This document shows, piece after piece, positions 24,651 through 38,388 of a stretch of 64,000 nt of DNA (position 1 is the stretch's first letter; each line of letters opens with the position of its first letter). The DNA is from Erpetoichthys calabaricus (lineage: Eukaryota > Chordata > Cladistia > Polypteriformes > Polypteridae). The position numbers and the translations under genes are program-made. Below the pieces are notes generated by a model. That model did not search any database. It saw nothing but the letters and a program-made list of their open reading frames with translations, and had not been told where the DNA came from. The stretch covers positions 171,857,064 to 171,921,063 of the forward strand of contig NC_041395.2 of the NCBI RefSeq assembly GCF_900747795.2. Reading direction: 5' to 3'.

Positions 24651-26442
24651 GTAACTGACACGTCAATGAAATATGCCATGAAACAAATTTTTCTTTCAGG
24701 TCATTCTCTTGCTGCGTGGAGATGCCAAAATACCAACACCAAAAAAGTCTGTAGGGTTTACAGATGATAGGAACATTCTGTAACTCTAAGCCAATTTCTA
24801 TGCCAAGCTCATGTATTTTAATATCAACTTTTGTATAAGAAATTGCTTACGCACGTTTCTGAGCATAAGGAGATTTATACATGAGGCCTGTGGCGTGCCA
24901 TAGCACAATTTTTTGAAATAATGATACATTGATTTTAATTTTCTCACTGTAGAAAAATGTGTGAAACTCTAGCCAGATGGTCTGTGTCTCTTTCTCTCTT
25001 GAACTATCCCTGAAGTTCTGCCCATTCCAAAAACAAAATTGTGTGAAAATCTCAGTCACAAGGAATGCTCAGTGTGGATCTGTGAAAATCAGGTTAATTA
25101 ATTGCTGTATAGTGTGCATCTCACTGGAGAAGCTTAGAGGTATTGATAATCAGTACTATAAACCACAAATGATGGAAATTTGTCATTTACATAGAACAGT
25201 ACACTGGAGCTACCATAATCTCTGGCCAGTTTGAAAATCAGCAGTGTTGAATACCACTGTTAGGTTTAGGGTTTTACGCTATTGATCACGTCTCTTAATC
25301 CATATCAGGGTCACAGTGGAATGGATTAAAATGACTTCATGGCAGGAAATGGGGTCACACAGACAACACCCCAGCAGCAGCTATAACCACTGACAGCAAC
25401 ACCATACTACCCTATATTTAAGAAGCACCAAAACAATAACAGGTAAACATTTCACTTTCCACTCACAAAATCTAGCCGAATGATTTATCGGTACTAAATG
25501 TCTCCTCATTACTAGTCATCTCAGTTTGATCTATTAAATTCATAGAATCTGAAGTCTAAGGGCTATTTTGTGTTTGTGTTTTTGAAAATTTTAGTTTGTT
25601 AAACAACTTTACGTTCATGAATTTATTTGACTTTTCCATGTCATACTAAGTGTAGTGTCAGATTTCTATTCTTGATCCATATTAATAACACATTACAGTT
25701 ACCTTTCATTACATTTAATCCATCTAAACCCTGCAACCCTCGAAGTCCATCGTGATCAACTGACCTTTACTGATGGGTCTTACAAGTGAACATAACATTC
25801 ATCTCTCAGCTTTATTGTTGGCATTACTGCTTGTTCCATCCTAAACTCAGGGAGTAGTAATCCTTGCACATCAAGAATATTCACTAATGAAAGTGCACTC
25901 TTCAAGTGGCAAGAACTGTGTCTTGGGTATGGGACAACAAACTACATGCTTTTTTATCTTACAATCTGACTTACTGTGTGACCTAAACTTGGAGCAAAGT
26001 TTGATATAAAATGGTTACTACTCTTGATAAAGCCTGAAACAACCACAAGACATAGATTTATTGAACCTTTTGAACTATTACATATTCACTTTTAGAAAGA
26101 AGAGAAGTAGGCAGGAATCACTACCCTTGGTGTTCCGAAAGTTCATATTTTGCTCAAGTTAAATCTTTATAGGTAATGCATCTTGCTAAAAGGACACACA
26201 GTCTCATGTTGTAGGATATATACTGGTATACAAACTGAAGATACTGAAAGCCTGAACTTTTTAGCTTTACATGTGGCAAAAAATAACATTTTCTAAAGTA
26301 TACAATAGAATAGTTGACAACTCTAAATAAGCCTGGTATGACAATATATGACCTGTGATAGATTAGAATCCCATCCAGAGTTCTTTTCTGACTTTCATCC
26401 AGAAAAATTACAAAATTTGATGAATGAAATTATATTTTATGA

Positions 26443-26580
26443 GTGGCATCATGGCACAGTATTTAGTGTTGCTCCTTTTATAGCACAGAGAACCTAGCTC
26501 AATCCCCAGCATGGTCACCATTGTGTTTGTGCAAGACTTCCCTAGGTGGTCTGGCTCCTCAAGACACTATAACGTCTGTG
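26443..26580 (+). mobile_element. 5' part of a decayed V-SINE-like SINE
   Basis: GTGGCATCATGGCACAGTAT followed by a B-box-like segment (CTAGCTCAATCCCCAGC) resembles the tRNA-like head; the rest is lost. Confidence 0.4.
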
Positions 26581-27102
26581 CAAGAAAGCCTACATATTCT
26601 TATTGATACCACACTTTTTCTGGTGCTCATTTACAAATTTTTACTAATATATCAATTAGAGTGATAATTCTTATATATATGTTCCACAGGAAAAGAAATT
26701 AATTTATTTTATTTTTCAGATATCTCAGGAAAGCTTTTCAGTTTGCACAGAAATTATCAGTGTGTCTACTAGCAACTTCAATAAAGTTTATTGAACTGAT
26801 TTCCCAAGCAACCATTAACCCCCTCCCGTTTCTGGTTGTAATTGACCTGTAAATTCACCTGCCACTCCTTATGACTACTAGAGGAAGCAGTTGTCTTATC
26901 ATTTTATAGCCTCTGTGCAAAGCTCAAAGTATCATCCAACCCAAACGGCAGACAGGACAGACACATTTTAAGAGGGCTCCATCTGAGCACAGGAAACAGA
27001 TCCCAGCGTAAACGGGACATATTTTCAGCTCTTATACTCATTCGTTTAAATTGATTTTGCTGAAACATATTTAGAGATCTGAATATCTTTATAAAAGTAA
27101 AC

Positions 27103-27319
27103 ATGTCAACTGGAATACAATTACTGGGATTTTTGCTGAGTGTGGGAGGCTGGCTTGCCACTCTTGCCTGCTTGATGAACAGTTACTGGAAAGTGTCCAC
27201 AGACTATGACCAGTTGATTACAACCACCAACTATTATGAGAATCTGTGGAAGACCTGTGTCCAGGACAGCACTGGCCGAACTAACTGCCAGAACTTCAAT
27301 ACACTACTCAATCTTGAAG
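27103..27319 (+). CDS. CLDN10: Claudin-10-like, alternative first exon b
   Basis: Encodes 72 residues from ATG at 27103 (MSTGIQLLGFLLSVGGW) plus the first base of the next codon; the donor is GAAG before GTGAGT, the same phase as exon 1a. It contains transmembrane helix 1 and the first extracellular loop with NSYWKVS, NLWKTC and a second Cys (VQDSTGRTNC). The loop matches the CLDN10b first exon (DYWKVSTIDG, NLWKACVTDSTGVSNC), the isoform that forms cation-preferring channels in mammals. With exons 2-5 it makes 217 residues. CLDN15 has a similar loop, but the sharing of downstream exons with an a-type first exon favours CLDN10. Use of exon 1a or 1b is expected to be set by separate promoters. 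Confidence 0.87.
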
Positions 27320-28954
27320 GTGAGTAACCATTGATGGCAGGGTGGGATGAGATTGAAAACTTCGGTGAAACATAATTGTAATAGCTGAATATAAGTTATG
27401 CCTGAAAGGGTAAATGACCAGAGCAGATTTCAGGAAATAAAAGGGAGAAAGCAAGGAGCCTAATTCTACACAACTCAGGCCACACCTTGTATATGAATGG
27501 AGTACAATTGTTCCTAAACTTTTAATTAAAAAAATAATAAATAATAATATTTATAAATTAAATAATAAGTGAAGTCTGTACCACTCTTATTCACCACTGA
27601 TTTCAGTCTTGTGCATAGCGCTGCCAAAAAAACCTACAGCTGACTGTAAAGTGTGGGGTTTTACCAAACAGATGGGTAGATAATTAAGCTAATACAAACT
27701 GAGGAAAATTTTTATGAATAAATTTCACAAAAAATGTTAGAAAACATTTTTTCATGCACCAGTTTCACAACATATGAAATCAAAAACCTGGCAACAATTT
27801 GGAAACTACTTAGTTTTCATGTGCTGTTTGAAAATTTTTAGGTAAATAACTTTTTTATAATAAATGGTGGGACTCATCAGAAGTTTTCTCTTATTTTCCT
27901 AATAAAAATGCCCTTGACATTATTTGTGACCTTCCAGGATTGGATTCAATCCTCAAAATGGTATATATTTGGAGAAGTAAGTTCAGAAAATGAATGAACA
28001 AATACCGTCTGCGAAAGAGTTAATGTTCGGATTGATTAAAATTTGCTTAACAGCCCATGCTGTAACATAGCTGTATTGTTTTAGTTCCTGAAAATGCCTT
28101 GATGATAGTGGTAATTTGGATAAAGAAACCTGTTAGATGTACATCGATACTTCTTTCATTCTTTGTCTTATGCTGTTCTCCATTTCATACTTCTCTCTGT
28201 CCTATGACCCACCCCTGTAATGGCTCCATTTTCTCAGTCTACTGGGCTTGGAGCCATAATAGTAAAAAGCTGGGGCTACTACCTATGAGTTCTAAGTTTT
28301 GCAAATCTAAAAATAATAATTACACCATCAAAAAATAGCAGCCTTTTGTAGTCAGTAATAGAACTATTGATTAATCTTTACATTATGTTTGTACTTTTTC
28401 TATTTGACTTTCACATTCTAATATTATGACTTTAAGACTATACTTCGGTTTTATAAGTAATTATGAAACCAATTAAAAGGGTACTCTTCTACAAGAGAAT
28501 GAAGCACAAACTTTCTGTAGTGCAACAAGGCTCAGTATTAGCTTTTTACAAGATATATGATGATGTCAGATAACTTGGGGTGACTTTTAGAAAAAGCAGA
28601 ATATTGATGTGTCTAGGCTAGTTGAATTGCATCAGAATAGACTCCATTTCCATAAATCAGTGAAAGAGAGAAACTGGGCATTGGCTTTGAACCACTATTT
28701 AGGATTACCTGCAATGTGTTAAGGTCAAAACTGAGACACTTGGTTATGCTACCGGAAATTTTTGGTTTATATAAAGGATGGTTTCAGGATTCATAAATAC
28801 CCTCAGCACCTGAAAGGTGCTGCATCATAACCGACATTCTTCTCAAATATGATCACAAAAGTAATTACTTTTCTCTAAAACTGTAAAATTATTGTGCAAA
28901 GTGCTACAAAAAATATAAGAAATCGGATCACACTAAAACTGGCATAAATCTATC

Positions 28955-29060
28955 CAACTGTCCATTTTCTAAACCTGCTTATCCAAAGCATGATCACGGG
29001 GAAGCTGGAACCTATCCTTCCAAGCATCGAGTGCAAGGCAGAAACGTGAGGACAAGGCAT
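28955..29060 (-). mobile_element. 3' part of a V-SINE-like SINE
   Basis: GTCCATTTTCTAAACCTGCT, then GATCACGGGGAAGCTGGA and GTGCAAGGCAGAAACG, the reversed SINE tail. Confidence 0.55.
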
Positions 29061-32000
29061 AAATCTATCCTTTTTATATTATTTGGTCTTTATAACTCTC
29101 TACTAGTTTTCTTTATTAAAGGCACTTTTTAAATAACACTTCTTGATTGTTCTGATGAAGAATTAAATACATTTTTGAACCAAGCAATTTGATGTTCTGG
29201 ATTACTCTATGAACCACATGGTGACAGTGTTACTTAGTGTTATGTCAGTTTATGCAATTTATATTATTCTTAACATGAAGAGATTGAAACCAGCCTCCAA
29301 GTAAATGTTTAGCTTTGCTAGTGCTGATTGTCCAAAGCTATAGAAACCTGAAGGAATGTTCTTTTATCAGATCAAGCTGGGTTTTTAAATACTTTTTTGA
29401 GCTCTGAAGACTGGGCTTTGAACTCCAGAAGCTACAAAAGCATCTGGCCTGTCCGGTTTTCCACAACAAAAGTATAATTAAAACGTGACAGAAGGGCACA
29501 CAGTACAAAAATATAAAAACACAAGAATCACTCTGGTACCTTTATGTTTCTATAAACTCAGGACGCATTGTGATTTTGTCATTGTTTAAACAGAAACCGC
29601 CCACCTCTAATATGTAGCATTTCTTAAAAATGCTTATCCATCGATCGATCATCTTATCCGTTTATGGTGGCAGCATTGGGCACAATATCAGAACCACCAT
29701 TTAAATGGTGCATCACTACAACTGGAATTTTGAAGTTAAGTTACCTGTTATGTTTACTTGTTGTGCACAGAAAAACTTGCTAAGTGACTTGAAGTACTAC
29801 AGAAATAAAAAATGTGATGGATTAGGAGGACCTGTGGGCAGAGGTTTTGTTTTGAACTGGGAAGGCCACATTTATCTATTTGAAAAATGCAAGTCACTGT
29901 TTTCTTAAAAAAAATAAAAAACAATAAAAGCTGAACTGAAAAGCATCTGAACACACTCTGCCTGAGAGAACCGCATAAAGTAGGTAAAATTCTACCAATT
30001 CTCCAGATAATCATGATTTCGACTTACTTACTTAACCAAGTGAAGGGTAATTGAAGCAATTACTTTTACAGCTTTTAATACTTGTGTTTCTCTACATTCA
30101 TTTACAATGGATAAAAAACCTAGTTTTTCTAGCTTCCTCTGTGTAAGTGGTAATTTCCAGTTCAAACCGAACACCATTACTAGCTCAAGCTACAACTGGC
30201 ACTAGAAATTTGACTATAGTCCAGGATTCTTTAGACTAATTTTTTTATCAAAATAATACAAATCCAAAAAAAAAGTTAATATTTTTGTCACCTGGAGCAT
30301 GACAACATAGGATGTCAGTGGCTATGACATTAAAATTGCCTCAATGAAGGTGTCTACATTGGTTCCACTTAAATTACTGAGCTAGCACAACATGAGAGAT
30401 TAGGTATTATGAGTAAGTCAAGGAGCCGTTCTGGTGTAAAATGCTAATAATTTAACCACTTAGGACAGGAGGACACTTAACACCTGCTCTGGGACACTGC
30501 TATTTTTTAAGGTCAAGGGCAAGGTCATATGTGTTATATACACCTGCTCAAGACCAACAGCTAGGGTTTACTGGTTTATAGTTTGTTTGCTGTAGACAAT
30601 TAAAGCTCAGTAAGCTGTAGCCCTCATACAAAATGATTGAGATAGATGGAGTGAGTGAGAGTGCCAACAAAAAAAGGAGGGATTTTCAGTTGAGCAAGTA
30701 ACTTAGTAAGCTTAACATTGGGCAGGTAGCCAAGGCATTAAGAACCCTAGGAGAGCTTTGTATCATTACTCCATTGGAAAGACGACTATCAAACAAGAGC
30801 AACAAACTCTGTCTTCACGGTAGGTGATTTTACAACATGACACTATAGACAGGATCAGAATGAAAGGGTGATCAAAACAGATGAAAACCACTATGTGGCA
30901 TATAAGTTGGAACAAATATTGGTAGGTCCCTGCCTTCACCAGTATAGCCAGGATATATAGTATTCCATAATGTTAAAATGTAGTGTATTTTGGGATGGTG
31001 GTGGGGTTGATTAGAGTGGTCTAGTGTACCATAGTAGCTCTAAATCACAAGAGTCCCAGTTCAATTTCATACTCTGACCCACAGTTTGTCCCTACACAAG
31101 TCACAGAACCTGTCCTTTCTCTACCTGTAACAAATATTTATCTAAACTGTTACACCACACAGGCATATCTGTAAAATAGCTTGGAGTGGTATTCACTAGG
31201 CAAAGGTACTACATAAAATAAAGGTTGACTGTTTGCTTGTGTTTAATAGCTACTGCAACCTCTTATATAAACTTTTAGTTGGTAACAGTCTGAATCTGTG
31301 GTTTCCCCACTTTGTTAAGAATTTACAGCACCATGAATTTTTTTTTTTTCATTTCATTTGGAAACAGAACACCACATCAGAACACAATTCAATTAAACAT
31401 GAGAATTACATAGCAAGTACTAGTATGTTTTGAAACCAATACATAAAATTCCACAATCATACAAAGAGAACAATACAAATAGAGAACCCAGTCAAAACCA
31501 TTTTTTTATACATGATAAAACAGGGTGAGCAAAGGTTACATTTTTACTTTAAAATTACAGTATATTAATTTATTCTCCCCCTAAATCTAAAATTTCAATG
31601 GAATCAACGGTTTGTCCAGGTCCTGTAAACGTAGTGCATCAAGTTGCATCAATTTTAAATTCTCAAGGATATTGTTAACATGGGCATCTCTCTTAAGCAG
31701 AAATATTAAACAGTCACAATCTTAGCATTTCCACAGCATTTATGTAATAGATTTCTGAAAAAAAAATGAAGCCATCTTGAAGGATTTTCTTCTTATTTTA
31801 ATGTATTTACTCTGTCTTTTGATAAGCACCATGTATTGAAAACATAACTGGATCTTCTTAAAAGAAAAGAAAGCGACACAAAGTCAGCATATAATGTGGC
31901 ACCTAAAGTGGCATTTTCACCATTAAAATTCTGGTGGATCCATGCCATAATTTTTCTTTATGTGTGCAGATTTCTCGATTGTTAACATTAACTTGCTTAA

Positions 32001-32685
32001 ATAGTAATTTCTGCCTCCCTTACCCCCTTTGCTGATGACTAACAAGTCTTTCAAGTTTACATATTGTTAATTTCACAAAAATCAAACAATAGGATGGTGG
32101 TGTCTGATCCGTCTTAATAGCATAAGATAATCATGATACTTTTTGACAATGTCAGTGTCTGATGTAAAAATACAGCAAAATAAATGTAAAAGTTAGGCAA
32201 ACTGAAAACTTTGCAACTGCCTGTTGCCAGGAAAATATATTAGCTATAAACTGGTTAAATTGAAACACCGCTGCAAGTTTAGAATCAAATGGTTTTGATG
32301 TGAAAAAGGACAAGTAAAAGGGCACTAGAGAAAGCACAGACAGACCACACACACACTTCATACCTTGCATTCAGCTGTATAAGGCTATCTGGTTGTGGCT
32401 CTAACAACTGTGTATATTCAGGTGTTTCCTGGACAGAGTGATGCAAGAAAACACTTAAGAAGACAACTTTCTAAATACCTGCTATTTCCACAGAATAATT
32501 CCATGCTTCTTTGAAACAGACATACTTGTAGCTGCTTTTCCATGTAGTGGAAGGTGTATTCGAAAGTTTCCTTGATGGTGTTTTCAAATTTAGTGTTGTA
32601 AGGCTTTCCACCTTAGGAGTTGGAGAAGATCAAGATGACATTCAGCTCCATCAGTAATACCTTATATTTGATGCATTCCTGACAG

Positions 32686-33003
32686 GGGGGTGGCACAGTG
32701 GTGCAGAAGTAGTGTTGCTGCTTTGCAGTAAGGAGATCGGGGTTCATGTCCTAGGGCCTTCCTGTGTGGAGTTTGCATGTTCTTACCGTGTCTGCATTAG
32801 ATTTCATCGTCGTGCTCTGGTTACCTATCACAGTAGAAAGAAATATAAGTTAGGTGAATTGGTGATGGTAAACTAGCCCAAGTGTGTGTGTGTGTGTTTA
32901 TTTACCCTGTCCAAGAGACTGTTCCTCCATTGCTCCCTATGCTGGCTGGGATAGATTTCAGTTCCCCGATGACCCTACTCAGGGATAAGCAGGCTAAGAA
33001 AAC
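32686..33003 (+). mobile_element. V-SINE-like SINE, moderately diverged
   Basis: Head GGGGTGGCACAGTGGTGCAG, central block GTGTGGAGTTTGCATGTTCT, then a tail with GGCTGGGATAGATTTCAG and AGGGATAAGCAGG. Close to full length. Confidence 0.75.
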
Positions 33004-33219
33004 GGTATGGTATGGCATTCCTTATATTGAATTGCATTCCATTCAGCCACTCCAAAAAGTTAAATAAATGTGATGTGGGGATAAAATTCAGTGGATCATA
33101 AATAAGCATATACGGATGGAAACAAAAAATAAAAACTGCAAAATGTTTGCTCAACAAATCCTATCAACAACACATGAAACACATTCTACATTTTTCAAAC
33201 TTTATTATTACAATACAGG

Positions 33220-33503
33220 TACACAGGAATCCAGAGCCAATGAGCACTGGGTGCAAAGTAGAAACCCACGCTAAATAGGGTGCCAGCCCATCATATGGCT
33301 CACAACTTACACTCATTTATACTATGGACATTTTAGAACTGCCAGCTAACCAAATATATGTGTCTTTGGAAAGGGGGATGGAAACTGAAAAAAAGCTTAT
33401 GAAGAATGTTCAGTTCCCACAGATTAAGTGATCAGGCCAGGATTTCAACCCAGGCCACTGGACCCGTGAGGCAGCAGCACTAACCACTGCACTAACTGTG
33501 CCA
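33220..33503 (-). mobile_element. V-SINE-like SINE, diverged
   Basis: On the minus strand: head GGCACAGTTAGTGCAGTGGT, GGTTGAAATCCTGG as the B box, and a tail with AGGGTGCCAGCCC reversed. It lies 200 bases from the plus-strand SINE at 32686, making an inverted pair within the intron. Confidence 0.65.
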
Positions 33504-34351
33504 TTCATTTCACTGATAAAATATTTTTTTCTTTAGGCATAACTGACAAGTCTGTCATATGCTGAATATTTCAACAGCACCAGTCTGATGCAGAGCTAAT
33601 AAAAAGGAGAGAAAAACACAGAAAAAGGTTTGCGGTACCACCTTGGTAACCCTGTTTACTTTTGAAGCTGTGAGAGAAAAATATAGCATGTCTTTACAGA
33701 CGGGAGACCAATGCAGAACTGAGGGAAGAAACAGGTGTGCTGGTTTATGAAGAGTGACGACAGGATGGTGTGGGTCCAGGAAGGCAGATACTGGAGATGA
33801 CATCTCTGGTGGTAGGGCAGTCAGTCAGTCTGCAGAGGGAGGAAGAGAGAAAGGATCAGAGAATAGCACCAACCTCTGGCTCTGCTTGAAATAACATTTA
33901 CTCAAGCCAATAAACTGTCTCCCATGCACACACTCGTGATACCTTGCCTTAGTGTTTCAGGAAAAAGTGCACTGGCCTCATGGGAATAGTAACGCAAGAT
34001 AAATCTTTACTTCACTTACTGATGCTAAGAGCATAAAGTAAAACTTTCCTTTGTGTATGTTCCTGTATAGTATACTTCTTTAGATTTGTGTAGTGCTTAA
34101 AGCTGATGGCATACTGAAGACCATAAAGTAGAATAATGATACTTGCTCTCTGTTGTACCTGGGACCAGAAAAAAAATTTCCTAAACCACTAACACACACA
34201 CACCTGGACACCTCTGTTCTCATTATAAAATGCTTTTGAGATGACTTGCAAATACCCAATCAGATTTCTGTAACTGAAGCCCAACAACAAAAACACTTCT
34301 CCTACCTCCATTTCAGCACAAATGATGAATCTTTTTCTTTCACTTTTACAG

Positions 34352-34516
34352 GGTATATCCAGGGCACACGTGCGTTGATGATTCTCTCTCTGGTAGTGAG
34401 CCTGATTGGTGTCATTACAGCTCTTTTTGGGATGAAGTGTATTACAATCGGAAGTTCTGATGAGCAAACTAAAGGAAAAATGTCTGTCACCAGTGGCACG
34501 CTCTTTATTGTCGGAG
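34352..34516 (+). CDS. CLDN10: Claudin-10-like, shared exon 2
   Basis: Acceptor TTTTACAG at 34351, donor GTAGGT after 34516; 165 bases, phase 1 on both sides. It starts with the claudin block GYIQGTRALMI at the end of the first extracellular loop. It then encodes transmembrane helix 2 (LSLVVSLIGVITALFGMKC), the cytoplasmic turn with SSDEQTKGKM, and the start of helix 3 (SGTLFIVGG). It pairs correctly with both first exons: the split Gly codon becomes GGG in either case. The phase and size match those of claudin genes with several introns. Confidence 0.9.
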
Positions 34517-36039
34517 GTAGGTCAAGATGGAGCATCCAATCTACTTTTGTGTTTGATGCTTCCTCTGATACACATGTATGATTTAAATAATTAAAAGAGG
34601 AATACAGTACAGAAAAATAATTCTAAAATGTATCAAATGTTTTGTGTATTAGACTTGGTTAAAACTAAACGACCAAGGACAGTTTGCATGTTGAAGCAGA
34701 TATCTCTAACATAACATTTCAGTTGTTGGAGGCACTATGAAGGGTGTGTCTAGATAAAAGCTCACTTGTTGTGTCAGTGATAACAGTGCTGGATATTTCT
34801 TCCTTTTTGTGCCTACAACCTCAAAAGGAAAATGATTCAGCTCTGTTTAAACTAATTAACCTCCCTGTTACTAAGGAGGTCAAGAATTTAAGTTTCAGGC
34901 ATGGTCTTAAAAAAAGAACCCTGCTTGGTTACAATTGAATTGTTTGTATTTTTTAATACTAGTTAAAATTAGTGTATTTTTAGTTGAAGTTGCATCATCG
35001 TGCCGTAGTGATTGTTTATGTCTCATAACACTAGGGACGTGCGCTCAATGTCCATTCACTATCAAAATGAATGGGTTTTCTCCCAGTACAGAAGATACAT
35101 GTCCTGGGGACACTGAGATTATTTCCAACTTTAAATTAGCATGTGTTAGCATGTGTATAAAATGTGTTTTGCATTGGACTGGACCCACCTCCAAGGTTGG
35201 TCACCGTCTTATGTCAGATATTAACTGGATATTTTCCTTTTACCTGTGGCCATAAAATTAGATAAACTGGGTCTCTATTAATTGGATAGGTGGATGTTGG
35301 GAGCAGAAGTTGTAGGGGCAAGTGATAAATGGAGGGAAAGAAAAGAAAGAAAGAAACTCATTTATTCATTTAAAACTCAGATATCTATGAAAACATCTCA
35401 CTATTTAAAGCCAAAACAACCAAAGTGTGATATTTTGTTCTTTTATCAAGGAATATGAATTCTAAAATGCAAAAACTTCATAACATCAAAATATTTTGAA
35501 AGATGTAATTTTGAAAGTTCTTAAGCATGAAGTCAACAGCTCAAAAGTGGTTTCACATCTTAGTACATTGAAGTCAAAAATGGGTTTTGTGCTGGAAACT
35601 CGACAACCCTGCTAATGCACTAAATATTCCACACTAGAACCACAACAGCTTGAATATAAGATGCAATAATCATTCTGACTCTCCACATGCACAAGGTGGA
35701 ACTGAAAAAAGGATTGGCTTTAAACTCAAAGATTAAAGACTGGATAAATTTTAAATTGAACAGAAGTGCCAATTTATAAGACATAGTTCTAACGTTTTAC
35801 AAAGTCAGGTCTTGCTCAATATACGGAGGAGCTAGTTTTTAAGACAGAACTCCAAGGAGGATGGCTTGTGTGGCAAGCCACATCAGCCCTAAACTCTGAA
35901 GCCATTCATATTTTGCTATCTACAAATTGCTTGACACAGTTTCCTCCATCTTTAGAGTCCCCAAATCAAGCTTCTAACTGTCCCATAATCTAATGAACTG
36001 ATGAATCCAGTTTCAACAGATTTGGTTTGTATCCATGAA

Positions 36040-37930
36040 GACATTCAAAGGGGGATATACTAATATATACTAAAAGGTGAATGATAAAGAACATTAAGTG
36101 CAAATTCTGCCACAAACAAAACAGAACTCCAAATGTTCGTGAAGGTGACATTTTTGCAAGTGCCTATCCATTAACCTAAAGTTAAAATTAAAGTAAAGCC
36201 AATTGTCTTCTAAAAGAATTTCCAAAAACAAATTGCGGGCCATGATCATAAGTTATTGAAGAAAGAGATCCATGTAACCCAAAAACATCTGCAATGAAAG
36301 TATCTGCCATTTCTTTTGCCATTGGGAGTTTTTTTAATGGCACAAAATGATGACTGTTGGAAAACTGGTCTGCAATAATGTATATTATATTGTATTGTTG
36401 AGATGGAGGAAGATCTGTGATAAAAACCATACAAGTAAATGCCCATGGTTTATTAGTGGTTAGGATGTGCTATAATGAACTTATTGGAAGACTCAAAGAT
36501 GTCTTAGCTCTGACAAACAACCTCACATTCCAGCACATAATCATGAATTTCTTTGACGCACATTTTTCCACCAATAATACCTCTGGAAGAGTACAATGGT
36601 TTAATGTAAGAAAGACAAAATATTTTAATTAAGTGTGCCCATTCCAGTATTTCTCTGTGAAACTCAGTAAGAACACAAATTCTCCCCTCTGATACCCGCA
36701 GTGGGACTGAGCAAGAACTAGAATCAGTAATTTCCTTATTAATTTTGTAGGACTGATTAGTAGAGTAGCGGCTAAACACTGCTTTGGGGGATGGATGTTT
36801 TCAATTTTATGTGATAATGCATCAGCCATCCTGCTCTTATTTGCCTGTCTATAAATAATTACAAAATTGAACAGGCTAATGAACAAAATTCACTTGGCCT
36901 GTTATGCATTTGAAAGCTGTGCCATGTTTATGATCAGTGTATATGATACAGTACACAGAAATTAAGTTCTCTAAAGCCAACTTTATAGGCAGTAATTCCT
37001 AAATACTCACATCATAATATAGTTTGGCTACAGTGAGGAAAAAGGCTCAACCATGCAAATTATTAGACTCATTAATTTTTTGAGAAAATATGGCCACTAT
37101 TCCAATACTTGATGTGCCAACTTCCATAATTAACTGTTTTGTGGGGTAAGTGTAACCTAGTATTGGTGAAGAGGTAAATAATAAATTTTATTAATTTTTA
37201 ATAAATCAAGAGATTCCAGAGCATCTATAAACCAAATAAATTTTTTGTGTATCATTTTGGTTAACATGGTTATTGGATAAATAATATTACTAAAATTCAA
37301 GATAAAATGACAATAGAAATTAGTGAAATCCACAAATCCCTGAGCCTCAGTCCACATGCTTCCAATTTACCACTGTTAAAACGTGAGCCTGATCTATGCG
37401 TAAAGGATAAGTTCTGTATTTTTCAAGTCAAAGTTATTTATTCACAAACATACTATATATGCATTTGCCGCATGAAATTGTGTTCGCAAGTGATACATTT
37501 AAAAATCAAATTATATCTTGCCAGGATCGGCAATTTACATTGTACTGTAGTCTATGGCACAAAGAGGAAAACCTACAAACTTACCAAATATGTCCATTTT
37601 TCAAGCCAAGACAGTTGTTGAGTATTGATCTGTGTCATATCACAGTAATATGACTGAGACTTCATGAAATTCAAAGTTCTTAAGCTTTGCAAACAAGAAC
37701 ATTTCTAACATGTTTCACATGGTTGTCCAAATCATTAGAGAAAATCAGTGTTGTTTATATATACACCAGTATAGAAATGCCTAACAAATCTCAAAAAATA
37801 TAATTTAAAAAAGACTGAAAATCCACCTGGGCTGTGGCTAATCTATACATCATAGATTTTTATTAATAATGACCAGTGGATGTATTAAATGACATCTTCC
37901 ATTAAACACCCTCCTTAATCCATATTAATT
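36040..37930 (-). mobile_element. Ty3/Gypsy LTR retrotransposon fossil, broken
   Basis: Minus-strand translations show pol parts in the normal Ty3/Gypsy order. Reverse transcriptase remnants lie at about 37.6-37.93 kb and 37.2-37.4 kb, an RNase H piece near 36.8-36.9 kb, the integrase zinc-finger region about 36.55-36.75 kb, and the integrase core about 36.19-36.43 kb. The copy is clearly broken in many places and heavily diverged, so it is old. I could not identify LTRs, and the ends given are only those of recognisable coding remnants. Confidence 0.75.
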
Positions 37931-38388
37931 TACAAACGTCTTACAACTTTAGTGAAAAACGCAGAACTTTTAACACGATTAAGTAATGATGATATTAATG
38001 AAAAAGGGTAAGTATTTTTCACTGCGATCTTACAGTTTTCAGTAATTGATACTGTACATGGAAGTAGCCTTCCAGCCTTCTTTCCAAAAGAAAAAAAAAA
38101 GAAGGGACTATTGGATTGTTAAGTAAACCCAAATGCTGTGTCTTCATTAATATATTTATTCATTGCTTAGGTTTCTGGTCTAATTAAGGTATAAACTTTC
38201 CATTTAGATAAAAGAGCAACAATTTTATGACATAATCATAAACACGGCAAGGAGGTAATTCATAAGTTTTGAATTTGTTAAACAACTGAAAAATTATCAT
38301 AACTGGAGGATATTATGCTTAATTAATAAGTTTATATAGCATGGTATTGTATAGTAATGATTAGCATGATTTTGCTGTTATTAAACAA

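Larger units (their letters stand above)
22830..27102. other. Spacer between claudin first exons 1a and 1b
   Basis: Intron for the a form and upstream region for the b form. It holds three worn SINE pieces, listed separately; otherwise I see nothing. The b promoter should be in its last few hundred bases. Confidence 0.5.
27320..34351. other. Claudin intron (exon 1b to exon 2)
   Basis: About 7 kb of AT-rich intron with three SINE pieces listed separately. No other coding sequence recognised. Confidence 0.6.

Noticed and set aside
30610-30960. Possible transposase remnant (KLNIGQVAKALRTLG-like peptide)
   Set aside because: Only a short stretch looks helix-turn-helix-like, and no catalytic motif or inverted repeat could be found.
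34744-35255. Frames of 64 and 106 codons after claudin exon 2
   Set aside because: They are intronic, lack splice sites in the right phase, and add nothing to the claudin fold, which is already complete with exons 1-5.
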